Source: Aedes albopictus (Eukaryota > Arthropoda > Insecta > Diptera > Culicidae). From it: a DNA stretch of 64,000 nt. The DNA lies in contig NC_085137.1 of assembly GCF_035046485.1 (NCBI RefSeq), positions 495,564,772 through 495,628,771 of the forward strand, read 5' to 3'. Position numbers and translations under genes: made by a program. Of the stretch, positions 24,520-36,935 are shown one piece after another. The notes under the pieces were generated by a model. That model was not told where the DNA came from. It made no database searches and was given only the letters and a program-made list of their open reading frames with translations. The first letter of the stretch is position 1. Each line of letters begins with the position of its first letter.

Positions 24520-24690
24520 CGAATCTGCCATATCGAATACATATCTACCGTTCGGCACGAAGATACTCTTTGCAATATTGAGTCTATGACCAAGGAAGTC
24601 AAGGAAATTTCCATTACGAAAAGTTCTTGGACCCTCAGCATGGTAAAGCTGAATACCCTCCCGTTTACCGTTAAACTAGAAGGTGCTGTA
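24520..24690 (-). repeat. Diverged fragment of the 20.6-kb SINE family
   Basis: Shares cggcacgaagatactct, ccaaggaagtcaaggaaattt and ccctcagcatgg with 20693-20795 in the same orientation, with gaps, and lacks the tRNA-like B box. Confidence 0.65.
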
Positions 24691-24829
24691 AAACATTCTG
24701 CAAAAGTATATTTTTACAAAATACTCTAAACGTTTCGCTCTGAAAATTCTTTTTGAGAATTTTCTTCGTGTATGCATTCAATATTCAATGCAAAATTCCT
24801 GCAAGAATGTAAACTTTGCAACAATTATA

Positions 24830-25440
24830 GAAACAGTTCCTCTAGAAATGTCATCAGGAGTTCCTCTAGATTTTTTAAAGAATTGCTTCTAAAACTCTCT
24901 CACAGGAATTTCTCCGAGAGTTGTTTTCTATCAGCTCCTTCACTTCCTTGAATTCCCTAAAGCATATCCTAGATAAATTTCCGAAGAATTCCTGAAAGAA
25001 CTTCTCAACAAATTCCTAAAAAAATTCCTCGAGAATCTCCTGAATGCACCCTAGAGAAATTTCCAAGGGTGTACTAGAAAATTTTTAGAAGGATCACCTC
25101 AAGATCTTTCAGCAAGAAATCCCGAAGAAAGTCATGAAGGAATATCTTCTACAGGAGTTTCTCGATGCATATCTGCTGGAATTCTAGGACGAATACCTGC
25201 AGGAACTCATGGAGACATCTAGGCATTATTTAACAGAGGAATTCTGTAGTAGTTCGTGGAAAATTTCTACAAAGGCTGTTGAAGGAATTTATAAAGCAGC
25301 TTCTGAAACAATTCAAAAATTCTGAAAGTGAAAGAAACGCTGCAGCAACTCATAAAGCAACTCTTCGAAGAGTTTTTGGAGGATTTTTGCAAGAACTTTT
25401 AAAAAGATTCCTAAAGAAATGCCTCGAAAAAATCCAGAAG
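24830..25440. repeat. Degenerate 12-nt minisatellite
   Basis: Repeated words of the type gaatttctcc, aattcctgaaag and gaagaattcctg at about 12-nt spacing. The 81-codon frame from 25279 lies in and just beyond it and has no recognisable domain. Confidence 0.6.
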
Positions 25441-25547
25441 AATCTATGCTGCTATGATCTATTTATGTATGCTCTCCAAGCAATTTGTCATAATGAAAAC
25501 CTCAATCAATTCCAAAAACTGTGATTAACGATTAGCTACTTATATGA

Positions 25548-26954
25548 TAGGGTAATTCGTCAATTGTTGAACGGTTAGTACCGGCATTTTGGTTTTCGTT
25601 TGTTTTTCCGTGCATAATTCCACTTTGGTTGAAAAATATCCAGTGAACGTCTAGATCTACTTATCCCTTATACTGCCCATTGAATTTGTATTCCCTTAAA
25701 TTCCATTTTCTAAGAGAAAATAGAACATTTGTATGGGAAGTCTGTAACCCAAATGTTGAACGCTTCCTTAAGCTAGCTCATCCTAATGTTGGACGGTTCT
25801 CGCCAATTGTTGAACGGTTGAAGCTTTGTTCGTAAATTGATGACGTATAACCCGACATCAACCTATCATTCACCTGTTTTTATCTTGGCCATCAAAACCA
25901 ACATAGACACGACAGTTACCCGATGTGGGTTCAACAGTGGTCCAACATTTGATAAAAATTGACCCGACTTTGACCCGACATCCGATATTTTTTCACCCTG
26001 GCGATTTTTTTCCGGGTTTTTTGTGTTTTGTGCCCAGCTAGTCCGAGCTAGTGACAATTCATTTAAATGACAAAGAATCGCACATTTGAAGAGAGCTCTA
26101 GTGGACTGAAATCGGTTTAAAGATGAAAGGATGCAAAAATGGCTGAAAAGATTTGATTAGAAGCGAAAACGACAGAAGAAAAGTACGCCTTTTAAAGCCC
26201 CTGAAACCCTTCTGGAAACCCATGGGACCCACTCAACCCCCAAGAACACTCATGGAACGACCCTGAAATCCCTTGAAAACCCTTGGATTGCTCCTGAGCC
26301 TCCTGGAACGCCTTGAAATACTCCTGGGACCCCCTAATGCTCTGAATTCCTCTTGAACACTTCTGAAACGCCCTTGAAACCCATTAAAAACCACTGGAAT
26401 CTTTCTGAAGCCCACTGGAACACCCCTAGAACATCCCTGGAACGCCTTTGAAACCCCACGAAATGTACGGTTAGGTAAACTAAAAAAAAATCTAGCAGTC
26501 ATGCTAACATCGTAGGTTATGCCAGTGTTCAACAATTGGATCATGGATGCACAATGATAGTGTGATAAGAAAAATATTTTTTTCAAATTAAATTACAATG
26601 AAAATGTGATTTTAAACAATGTTTAACTGTTAATGACATCCTTCCACTTCTTGTAACTATTGTGTGCTTTTGATATTTGTGGTCCATTTGCCCGCAAAGC
26701 TTAGTTCGTAACATCAATTTCTTAAAATTAATCTTAAGAATTGTGCAGTTTTCGTGTCATCAGCGGTACAAAATTTTCAATCAATTTTTTTAACGAAAAA
26801 TATGTATAACTTTGCAGCAATATCTTGACCCACATGAATATGCATCTACATCATACGTTTACGTTGGATGAAAATTACTTAAGTAAGATTTATAATAAAA
26901 TATTCAGAAACTGTTCAACATTTGGGTAGTGTTCAACAATTAGCGAATTACCCT
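25548..26954. mobile_element. TIR element with gggtaattcg ends, 1.4 kb
   Basis: The left end TAGGGTAATTCGTCAATTG and the right end (inverted) TAGGGTAATTCGCTAATTG are near-identical, and each abuts TA. The phrase ttgttgaacggtt recurs several times within the left 270 bp. A patch of minisatellite (26190-26460) lies inside. No transposase frame. Confidence 0.7.
26190..26460. repeat. Minisatellite, ccctggaacgcc type
   Basis: Words like ggaacgcccttgaaacccc repeat at about 12-nt multiples. It is the reverse complement of the type seen at 33660-34260 and 40390-41390. The 117-codon minus frame is an artefact of this periodicity. Confidence 0.65.
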
Positions 26955-27217
26955 ATGTGATTTGCTGGGTTTGACGCTCGTAGTGAGTGTCGTTAGAAAT
27001 TATCCCTTTTGAAATTGTACATCATCGAATATGATAGGTAGATTATAACTGGGCTGTGTCGTGATAAGGTAGAGAATCGGCTTTCTCAACCCGTTTTTGT
27101 AAATAGCGATGACTAAGAACAAGTAGAAAAAAGAGAGAAAGTAGATAGAAGTACATAAAGTAAAAGAAAAGAGACAGTCCAGTGACCTTGCATACGAATC
27201 AGAAGCGGTAGCCATTT

Positions 27218-27384
27218 CCCAAGTAACACGTATGTCATATAAGAGTTACGGCAGCGCAAGTTTTGGTTGTATAGAAGTGTACTTTACGTTTTACTAACAT
27301 AACGCTGGAATAACGTCAAATTTACTACTATACAACCAAAATCTGCGCTGTCGTAACTCTTATATGACTTGTGTGTTGCTTGGG
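27218..27384. mobile_element. Hairpin MITE, copy 1 (167 bp)
   Basis: A near-complete palindrome: CCCAAGTAACAC at the left is mirrored by GTGTTGCTTGGG at the right, and the arms share gagttacg.cagcgcaagtt and ttggttgtatag. The flanking dinucleotide is TT on both sides. A second copy of the same length begins 296 bp downstream. Confidence 0.8.
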
Positions 27385-27679
27385 TTGACCATTAATGAGC
27401 ATTATGACATCAAGCGAACTATGCCGCAATGTCTTCAGAATAATAAATACACTAATCTATCACATTACGCCTGGCATCCACGTACCAATGTGTGAACCCA
27501 TTGCCAACGATACCTTACCAACACTCCGACATTCGTATACATTTGTGCAGACTTGTGTGAGTGTAGCTGGTCTGGCGATACTGGAGTAGCATTCACGGGC
27601 ATCTCAAACTCTAGCTCATCAAACTCAACATTTTGACCCTAGACAGCTAAAGCGAATCATAATGACGAGAACACAACGT

Positions 27680-27846
27680 CCCAAGCAACACACATGTTAT
27701 AATAGAGTTACGACAGCGCAAGTTTTGGTTGTATAGAAGTTTATTTTACGTAATTCTAACATTGTGTTGAAATAACGTAAAATAAACTTCTATACAACCA
27801 AAACTTGCGCTGTCGTAACTTTTATATAACATGTGTGTTACTTGGG
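27680..27846. mobile_element. Hairpin MITE, copy 2 (167 bp)
   Basis: Same structure and length as 27218-27384, with arms even closer to perfect: cgtaaaataaacttctatac mirrors gtatagaagtttattttacg. The flanking dinucleotide is GT on both sides. A half copy remains at 62055-62155. Confidence 0.85.
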
Positions 27847-28019
27847 GTGCTGAGTCCTTCAGGGCCGATAATGAACCAAGGAGACATACTTTCGTATTAA
27901 TAACCAGAGAAAACTCGTTGATTTTGCCAACCACTCCTCAGTAGCAAATCTTACCATGAGGGCCAACAAGACTAAATCGTGTGATTACCAATATAGACTA
28001 CCAGGTGTACGAATCAAGA

Positions 28020-29004
28020 AAACAAGGTCTATGTGTGTGTGTTTAAGGTGAAACATCAAGAAAATTTAATTCAGCTTTGCATACAAACTTTAGAGAATTT
28101 AGAGAGTCAGATTAGTCATCACATCAAAATCCAAATTTTAATTCAAAGGTAATATCTGTGCTGCATGATGCCAATGAAGTCTGGTATGTATCAGTGGATA
28201 ACAAATAAGATTGTAGATTGTAGATTATATAATGCATTAAATACTTTAGCACAATAAACTAAACATTTCCCTGTTCCTTCCAGACACATCCAACACTTCT
28301 GAGAGAAAGTGCCCCAACCCATTGCTTCCAGCCAGACGTCACCGACAGCGACATTACTCTAGATACAGTGAGCAATAAAACTTAGAAGCTATGTGCACTT
28401 CGGTGCAAAGCACTGAAAAATTCATACTCAGCCCACTCTCAAGGAAAGAAGAAAACACACCCGCCACAGGAACGTCCACAACGTTCGGGATGAGTAAAGC
28501 CAACTTGCAGCCAGCCAACAAGCAGCAGCAAGTCAACGTCTTTCGCCGCGCATCTGAGAATGTCAAAAAGAAACATGTCAAGAGGAGTGACACGCTAGAA
28601 GTGAACCTCACTTCTCCCATGGATGGTGGTATACGGACGGAGCATCCTCGTTTTCTTCGTCGTCATCGTCGTTGTCGACGTAGGTCGGCTCAGTTTTCAT
28701 TTCCACCTATATGGGAGCTAAACGCCAATTGTCTCCAAATGACCTATCATCAATAAAAAGAAGGGGAAAGAGGGAAATTCGAAACGCATCTTATAGTCCC
28801 GGGAATGAGCAATTCCCGTGGTTTTATTGCGATTCCGACGGGAAGAGGGAAGATTAGTTACGAGTTGGATACTTGAAGGGGAGAAGTGAGACATTGGAAG
28901 TTGAAATTCAATCGGCGACCGGAGAAAGCAAATGTGGAAATTCCACCGGAATACCTGCTTTCGGGGCGAACAAACCTATCAATCCGTTCTTCGGCGGATG
29001 TAAC
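28020..29004. other. Single-copy-looking DNA
   Basis: No gene recognised. A pyrimidine tract ending in CCAG at 28284 looks like a plus-strand 3' splice site, followed by a 121-codon open frame (28391-28756) with no known domain. 28790-29000 is GC-richer. Confidence 0.3.
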
Positions 29005-30204
29005 CCCGAGCAGAGGAAAATATCAAAATCATAACAACGGTATCACAAAACCTGTTTTTATATCTCAGTTTGTTATTATTAACTTATTAAGTCATCACCG
29101 TTCCATAACATGTTCTGTTGAGCAATCTTATTTTGTTATGATCGTGCTCTTGGTATATTTTCTTTAAATTACATTTCAATAACATGTTTTGTTGTAGCAC
29201 AAGTTCAGTTATTATTGTGTCATTGAGACTAGTACAAATATTTGATCATTAATATTACAACATAACTAGCTTTGCAATCAGAACTACACCATTCGAGATT
29301 TTCGTTGTTCACAGCATTCCGTGAGGAACTGTAAGAGAAAATATTATTTTGTCACCAGTTCCTCTTCTTACTGATATTACTTTACAGTGCCAACTTATCA
29401 GCCTTTTGTTTTATAAGCACATTGAAAAGTATACCTGTTTTTTCCAGTTTCAGTTAGGTATGACTACGAAAATAGAGAGTGTAATGGAGTGTTAGCCATT
29501 TTATGAAACATTTCAACGACAAACAACACATTATCGACAAAAATTTAAAAAATGAGTCATCAAGAACTCCATTGATTATTTTTAGACATTTTATTTTTAT
29601 TGATTTCACTGCATCGAGCCCACTTAGATTAACTAGGATAAATGTGTCAATCAATGAGGTTTATAAATTAATCTTATAAACAATAAACCATCTAATAAAG
29701 GGTTTCAAAACGACGGTAGTTTTTCATCGTAAGTTGTTTGGAAAATAAACGAGAACTATTGTTTGTCTCTGTTTTCGATAAGAAATCGCTTGGGACAACA
29801 ATAGCGTCTCAATTATATATGAAACATTTAACAATAGATCCTATTGTTGCGTATCCCATTGAATGCATATGGGACTTTGGAGGAATTCCTATTCGCAACA
29901 GAAAAAAAAAACAAACTTTGTTTTCAGATTGTTATCAATAACGTATTCATATCAAAATTTGTTATTGAAATATTTTCAAAATTCGCTGTTATTAAGTTGT
30001 TATTGAAACTAACAAAACATGTTATTAAACAGGTCTTCCAGGAACATTTTTTTGTTATAATATTTGTTATTTTGCCGCTTATGACAGACAAGTTTATAAC
30101 AGGATATGTTATGTAAATAACATGAAAATAACTCTTTCCGCTACTCAGTTATTTTTCCAAAATAACACATTTTATTATGCTGTTGCTATTCCCTTCTGCT
30201 CGGG
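29005..30204. mobile_element. TIR element with CCCGAGCAGA ends, 1.2 kb
   Basis: The left terminus CCCGAGCAGAGGAAAATA is mirrored by the right terminus, which inverted reads CCCGAGCAGAAGGGAATA. The interior is AT-rich and saturated with gttatt / aataac words. No transposase. Confidence 0.65.
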
Positions 30205-30229
30205 ACTAACCATTTTCTGAATTCACTGA

Positions 30230-30935
30230 AATGATCACAATTGCGGCGGGACAACGCACGACAAACGCGAAAATTTCCGACTCAAGCAGGGATGGCAAAC
30301 ACGAGGAGTCAAAACTCGAAGCGATTGGTACGGCGACGACAGCAACAGCTGAAAATGTCTCCGTTGGAGGAACGGCAGACGAAAAGAGGAAACACGCGAG
30401 AAAAGATGCCTCGCGGTTGATTTTCCGCTGTTGTTGTTATTGAGTAGTTTTTCCTCGCGCTATGTATCCATCTACCGACTGTTTGAGCTACCTACCACCG
30501 AAGAGAAGAAGACATTTCAACAGAATCTTATGTGCTCGGTCTCGACCTCTCAACCCCAACTTCATCGCCGCCGCCATGTTTTTTTCGGGGGAAGAAGTTA
30601 GCTACCTTCCTACAGTCTAGTTTTGTGTGTGTGTCTTTGTGTAATATACTGCGATTATCTCAGTTTCAAGCCACCATCATCATCGTCGTCGTCGTCCTAG
30701 ATTAACACATGTGCTACAGCAGCAACAGCAGCAGTAGTGAAGAATTATGGAGGCGCATGGTTGGGTACCTTGCTCTCAACTAAATGCAATATCAAATATG
30801 TAGAGATATGTTTGCTTCACGTTTGTGCTTCGCTACTGCGGGTTGCTGGGGCTAGGCTATAAACCACAGACGGAATGAAAACAACGACTTTTCGCTACTG
30901 GGAAAAGCACACAGAAGATCAAGCCTCAATCGCAT
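30230..30935. other. GC-richer island with GTC/CAT triplet runs
   Basis: Repeat-poor, CpG-containing DNA with catcatcatcgtcgtcgtcgtc at 30677-30698 and agcagcaacagcagcag near 30718. No recognisable protein. Possible regulatory or 5' exon DNA. Confidence 0.3.
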
Positions 30936-31009
30936 ACATACAGTGACGGACAAAATACAACAACATTCGAAATAACGATTTCTTGGGCAAATATTTTCTC
31001 GACGGTTTT

Positions 31010-33605
31010 TCTTCTGGAATTCTTCCTCACAGGGACTCCAGTGGAAGTATCTCTAGGAATTTCTGCGGGAAGTCCTACGGAATTTTAATCGGGAAAATTC
31101 TGCAGTAATTCCTCTGAGAACTGATCCAGGGAATCCAGAAGCAGTTCTTCAGGGAATTCCTGCGGGAGTTTATCTAGAAAATCCTGCGAAAATACTTCCA
31201 GTATTTCCTGCGAGTAGTCTTGCAGAGTTACCTGCTAGAGTTCCTCGAGGGTTGAACCCGAGGGTTTCTTCAGTGGTTCATACAGAAATCCTTGCAACAA
31301 TTCTTCCAGGAATTTTCCGGGGACATCGAGCGATTCTTGCGAAGATTCCACCAGATATTCCTGCGGTAAATCCTTCAGGGATTCTGGCGAGAAGTCCTCC
31401 AGAAATTCCTTCAAGAATTCCTCCAGGGATTTCCGCAGAAATTCCTCCAGATTTTCTGCGAGAAGTTCTACGGTAGTTTCAGCGAAAATTTCTCCAAAGA
31501 TACATCCCGGGGTTCCTGTAGGAATTCCTGTAATAATTCTTCCAGGGAGGGATTCCTACGAAAATCCCTACGGGGATTTCCGCGGGATTTCATCTAGAAA
31601 TCTCTGTGGAAATTTTCTCTCTTCCCTGCGGGAAGTCCTGCAGGAATTCTAGTGGTTCATGTAGGAATTCTTCCAGGGATTTTTGCGAAAAATCATCCAG
31701 GTATACCTCCGAGGTTCTTCGAGAGATCCCAATGAAAATTCCTCCAGGGATTTCTGCAAGCGAGTGATTCCAGTAGAAATTTCTCCAAAATTTCCAGCGA
31801 GGAGTCCTTCAGTAGTTACAGCGAGAATTCCTCCAAGGATACATCCCGGAGTTCCTCTAGGGATTCCTGTAGTAATTCATGTAATAATTCTTCCAGGCAT
31901 TCCTGCGACAAACCCTACAGGGTTTTCTGCAAGAATTTATCCAGGGATTCCTTCAACTAGAAATTCTTGCGAAAATTCTTTCAGTGATTCCTGCGGGAGA
32001 CGTGCAGGGATAGCTTAAAAAAAATCCTAAAGTGATTCCTGTAGGAGTTTCTTCGGGAATTCTTGCGAGAATTCCTCTAGGTATACCTCTAGGGTTCCTC
32101 GAGGGATCCTGACGAGAATTCTTCCAAGGATATCTGCAAGAATTCCTCCAGGGATCCCTAAAAGAATTCCTGCTGTGATTCCTGTAGATTTTTTTCCAAT
32201 GATTCCTGCGAGAAGCCCTCCAATAGTTCCTACGAGAATACCTCCAAAGATACATACCGAGATTCCTCAAGAGATTTCTGCAGGAATTCCTCCAGGTATT
32301 CCTTCAGAAAGTTGTCCTGGGATTCTTGTAAGGTTTCTTCCATTGATTCGATCACGATCACAATCAAACCAACATTCCAGCAGATATTCCTGCGGTAAAT
32401 CCTTCAGGGATGCTGGCGAGAATTCCTCCAGAGATTCCTTCAAGAATTCCTCCAGGGATGTTTGCAGAAATTCCTCCAGAATTTCTGCGAGAAGTCCTCC
32501 AGTAGTTTCAGCGAGAATTTCACCAATGATATATTCTTGCGAGAATTCCTCTAGGTATACCTCCAGGGTTCCTCGAGGGATCCTAGCGAGAATTTTTCCA
32601 GAGATATCTGCAAGAATTCCTCCAGGGATCCCTAAAAGAATTCCTCCTGTGATTGCTGTAGATTTTTTTCCAATGATTCCTGCGAGAAGCCGTCCAATAG
32701 TTCCTACGAGAATACCTCCAAAGATACATACCGAGGTTCCTCAAGGGATTTCTGCAGGAATTCCTCCAGGGATACCTTAAGAGTTCCCTATAAGAATTCT
32801 TCCTGTGATTTCTGTAGGAATTCCAGAAGGAACTATTCCAAGGACTGCGGTAAGTCCTCCAAGGATTTCTGTGGAAATTTTTCCAGGAATTCTTGCGAGA
32901 ATTACTTCCAATTTCCTCCAGTTGTTCCTGCGGCAATTCGTCCAAGGAACATCCTCTAGGGATTACTGCGGGAATTATTCCAGGAATTGTAGTAAATTCT
33001 CCAGGGATTTCTGCGAGAATTTCTCCAGGAATTCCGTTGGGAATTTCCTCCGGGGATTCCCGCGGGAGTCCCTGCATTGGTTCCTGTAGGAATTCTTCCA
33101 TGAATTTCTGCGAGAATTTCTTCAGAGATACCTCCGGAGGTTCCTCCAATAATTCCTGTAAGGAACTCCTATGGGAATTCTTCCAGAGATTTCTGCGGAG
33201 AGTGCTACAAGGGCTCCCACGGGAATTTTTCCAGGGATTCCAGCGGAAATTCCTCCAGGTATTCTTATAAAGTCTGCGGGAAGTCCTCCAGAGATTTCAA
33301 TAGGGATTTCCTCTTGCGATTCCTGCAGGAATTTCTCCAGTGGTTCGTACGAGAATACCTCTAAAGATTCATTTCTCTAGGAATTCCTTCAAAGAGATCT
33401 TTCAGGGATGCCTGCGGGGTCCTACAAAAATTCCTGCGATAATTTCTACAGGGATACCTCCAGGGATTCCTACAAGAGTTACTACAGTTTATCTTATGGG
33501 CATTCCTGAGGGAATTATTCCGGGGATTCCTGCAAGGAGTCCCACAGCGATTTCTTCGGAAATTCCTCCAGAGATTTCTGCGGACTTTCTTCAGGGATTC
33601 AATAA
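31010..33605. repeat. Degenerate minisatellite block I (24-nt unit of two 12-mers)
   Basis: The consensus repeat is close to ggaattcctccagggattcc followed by tgcg, that is, two related 12-mers. It is repeated on the order of a hundred times with heavy divergence and no higher-order homogeneity. Because the period is a multiple of three, several frames stay open on both strands. The 201-codon plus frame (32175-32780) is simply a run of IPPGIPARI-like octapeptides, and the 188-codon minus frame (33149-32583) is its shadow. No start context, splice site or domain supports a gene. Confidence 0.85.
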
Positions 33606-33659
33606 TTAACTTAGGCATGGATTTTGCGGAATCATCTAAACTGTTAGCACGACTGATAG

Positions 33660-34260
33660 ACTTTTATCGATTTCAGGATGGAGGTTCCAGGGGAATTGCA
33701 GATGGTATCCGGGGTGTTCCAGATGTGTTACAGGGGATTTCAAGACGTTTAAGGGGTATTCCAGGGGGTTTCAGGGATTTTCAAGAGGTTTTAGGGGTGT
33801 TCTATGGCGCTTCACAGGTGTTAAAGAGGGATTCTATTGAATTTCAGGGGTGTTCCAGGGAGATTCAGGAGCTTTCAATGGGTTTAAGTTTCATGATGTA
33901 CTAGGGGATTTAAGGGGGTCATGAGCGTTCCAAGGGATTCCGGGGCGTTACAGGGGATGTCATGGACGTTCCAGTAGATTTCAAGAGATTTCAGGAATGT
34001 TCCACGGAATTGCAGGACGTTCCAGGAGTGTCTCTAACATTTTCAGGAGCGATCTAGGGTGTTCAAAGGATTTCTTGGGTATTCCAGGGGGTTTGGAGCA
34101 TTTTAGGAGTATTCCGGAGATTGAAGAGCGTTCCAGAAGTGTTTCAAGAGATGTCAGGTAGTTTCAGAAGAGTCAAGGGCGTTCCTAAGGGCTTCAAGCG
34201 CTTTCAGAAGAGTTCCAAGACCGTTCCAGCAATGTTCCAAGTGGTTTCATGAAGCTGAAA
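33660..34260. repeat. Degenerate minisatellite, ggcgttccagggg type
   Basis: The sequence switches from block I to words like ggtgttccaggggatttcaa, again about 12 nt apart. The same type occurs at 40390-41390 and inverted at 26190-26460. Confidence 0.75.
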
Positions 34261-34529
34261 GGATCTTCGGAACCCTTCTGAAGTTGCCCGAAAAGCCTTG
34301 ATATGCTTCTTCTAAGAAAACACGTTTTGCATGAACAATAACAACTGTAAAATGGTGAGTCGGCAAGGGGCGTCTAACCTAGCTCCGGCCCTCACAAGTT
34401 TCTACCTCATTCTTCCACGGGTTAATCGATGACAAAGATCGTCCAGTTGTCCTTCTGACTTCAACTAGGTGCGGCTCAAACAGGCTCTTCAGGAATGCGA
34501 TATTTGATTTAGACGTGGTTTTTTGTGGG

Positions 34530-35945
34530 AATATCTCCAATGCGGGAACTTCTCCAGAAATTTCAGAAGGAATCTCTCCAGCGGTTTCTGCGGGAATTCT
34601 TCTAAGGTTTCCTGCGGGAAGTTTTCCAGGGGCTTCTTTGGAAGTACCACTAGGTATTCTTGTAACAATTCCTCCAACGAATTCTGTGAGAATTGTTCCA
34701 TAATACCTGTAGGATGTCTTTCAGGGGCTTCTGTAGAAGTACCTCTGGAAATTCCTGCAAGAATTCTTCGGTAATGCCCTACAGGGATTTAAGCAAGAAT
34801 TTTTCCAGAGATTCCGGCGACAATTTGTCAAGGGAATCTTGCAGGAGTTCTGAAGAGGGGTTCCTTCATCTACAAATTGCTGCGGAGTGTTTTCCGGTAA
34901 TTCCAGTAAGAATCCCTCCAATGATTTCTGTAAGAATTCATCCAGGGATTCTTGCGAGAATTTCTCCTGGGATTTCTGCAAGAATACCTCCGGGGTTCCT
35001 CGAGAAATGGTTGCGAGGATTGCTCCAGGGCTACTTCCAAAAGTTGCTACAGGGATTTCTGTAAGAATTCCTCCTGTGATTCCTGTAGGAATTCGTGCGA
35101 AAATTCCTCCAGGGATTCCTGCTGGAATTTCTCTAGTGGTTCCTGTGGGAATTTTCCACAGACCACTGTGGGTGTATACAGAAATTCTTCCATGGATTCT
35201 TTGGAGAATTCTCCAGGGATACACCGGACGTTCCTCCAGGAACTCCGGCAAGAATTCCTGCAGTGATCCCTGCCAAAGTTACTGCAGGGATACTTGTGAT
35301 AATTCCTCCTAAATTTCCTCGAGATATCTTTACGAGGATTCCTACAGGGATACTTGCAGGAGTTGATCCATAAATTCATGTAATAATTCCTCCAGGAATA
35401 TCAGTAGGAGCTCCTACGGTAATAACTCCAGGAGTTCCTCAGAGAATTTCGTCCAGTGATTCCTATAGGAACTGCGAATTCTTCCAGGTATTTCTGAGGC
35501 TACAGGGTCTGCATAAAGTCCTCTGGGGAGTTCTGTAGGAATTTCCTCCAGCGATTTATGCAGGAATTCTTTCAAAGATTCCTGTGGAAAGTGCTTCATG
35601 AACTCCTGCGAAAGTACTTCTAGGGATGTCTGCAAGAATTCTTCCATAGATGGGAAATACTACAGGGATTCTTGCTTCGTGCGAGAATTTTCTTCATGAT
35701 TTCCAGCGGAAATTCTTCCAGAGATTGCTGCGGAAAGTCCTACAGGGATGCCTATGGAACTTCCTCCAGAGATTCTTGTGGGAATTCTTCTAGTGATTCC
35801 TGCGAAAGTTCTTCCAGGGATCCCAGCGGGTAGTCCTCTAGGAAGTCCTGTAGATTTCCTCGGGAATTCTTCAAGGGATTTCTATGGAATTTCTCCAGGG
35901 ATTCTAACGGGAATTCTTCCAGGGTATCTTGCAAGAATCTTTCTG
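34530..35945. repeat. Degenerate minisatellite block I, continued
   Basis: Same ggaattcctccagggattcctgcg-like repetition as 31010-33605, resuming after about 250 bp of unrelated DNA (34265-34520). Frames of up to 176 codons on the two strands overlap each other and are artefacts of periodicity. Confidence 0.85.
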
Positions 35946-35999
35946 ATACTCATCCACCTTAATCAATTCTATACCTACACGATTCGTTGAACTGAAGCT

Positions 36000-36935
36000 T
36001 GAAAGCTAGTCAAAATAATTCGAAACCCAAACAATATTCATTATGACACCATTTGGCAGGTCATTTAACTGGAACGACAAACAGAAAACACGCTTCAAGT
36101 ATCATCATCTGTAGTCGCACAGTTCCAGCCAACTCCAACCTGATAGCAACATTGTCGCATCCTTGCGGGCACAAACAAGCCAATCAATCGATTCCTATCT
36201 CCCCACTATAGCTCAAACTTTTTTTTTTCAAACCTTGTCGACGCCATCGCCAGAAGTTATCGGAAATTTATCCTGAAAACTCAACTTTGCTCATTAGCGA
36301 TGTTTGCTCCTCTTATTGTTGGTGACCGATGGCACCCGTCCGGCATGCCATCGCGCGCCAGCAGAGCAGAAGCATTTGGCAACAAATTCTTATTAGGTAA
36401 GAGACCATCGCCGTCATGCTCGTCGTCGTCGTCGCAACCGGATTACACTATTACACATGAGACGGGGACGCCCGTGCTCTGGCACAACCCCACAGCACAC
36501 GGTTGTACCTACTATGTGCTTCTACTCGGCATTACATAGGGACTGTGTACATAACCAAGACACCAGTCATCGTCATCAGCATCAACATCAGCTACAGCAA
36601 CAGCAACGGTAGCACGGACGACGGTAGGCAGACTCTCTGGTAGAGATCGAGAAAAACAAGCACAGCGTGAAAAACACGAACGACTGACGACAACCGTCGT
36701 CGTCGTCGACTCGAGCAAGGAATTTTCTTCGCCGATCTTCACGACGATCATCGCCTGCCGGCCATCGCGTCGCGTCACGGCGAGCCGCCGCCTGGTTCAC
36801 AACACCACCAGGAGCGAGGTGGATGATGATGTTTGCTTCGTGTATGTACAAATGAAAACGAATTGCTTGGGCTGTTTTCACGACGGCGAATGCGAAGTCT
36901 TTACATGCTGTGCACAGTGACGGACAAAACTGTAG
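36000..36935. other. GC-richer island
   Basis: Repeat-poor DNA with tcgtcgtcgtcgtcg-like runs at 36419-36434 and near 36690. No protein recognised. A cagtgacggacaaaa word at 36917-36931 also occurs at 30940-30954 and resembles a Tc1-type transposon end. Confidence 0.3.

Noticed and set aside
28391..28756. 121-codon frame following a splice-acceptor-like tract
   Set aside because: No recognisable domain, low complexity at the C-terminal end, and no matching donor; kept only as a note on the region.
32175..32780. 201-codon plus-strand open frame
   Set aside because: It is the translation of a degenerate 24-nt repeat; other frames on both strands are also open, and there is no domain or splice support.
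31010..35945. CRISPR-like array
   Set aside because: Repeats are degenerate and contiguous with no unique spacers, and the organism is an insect.
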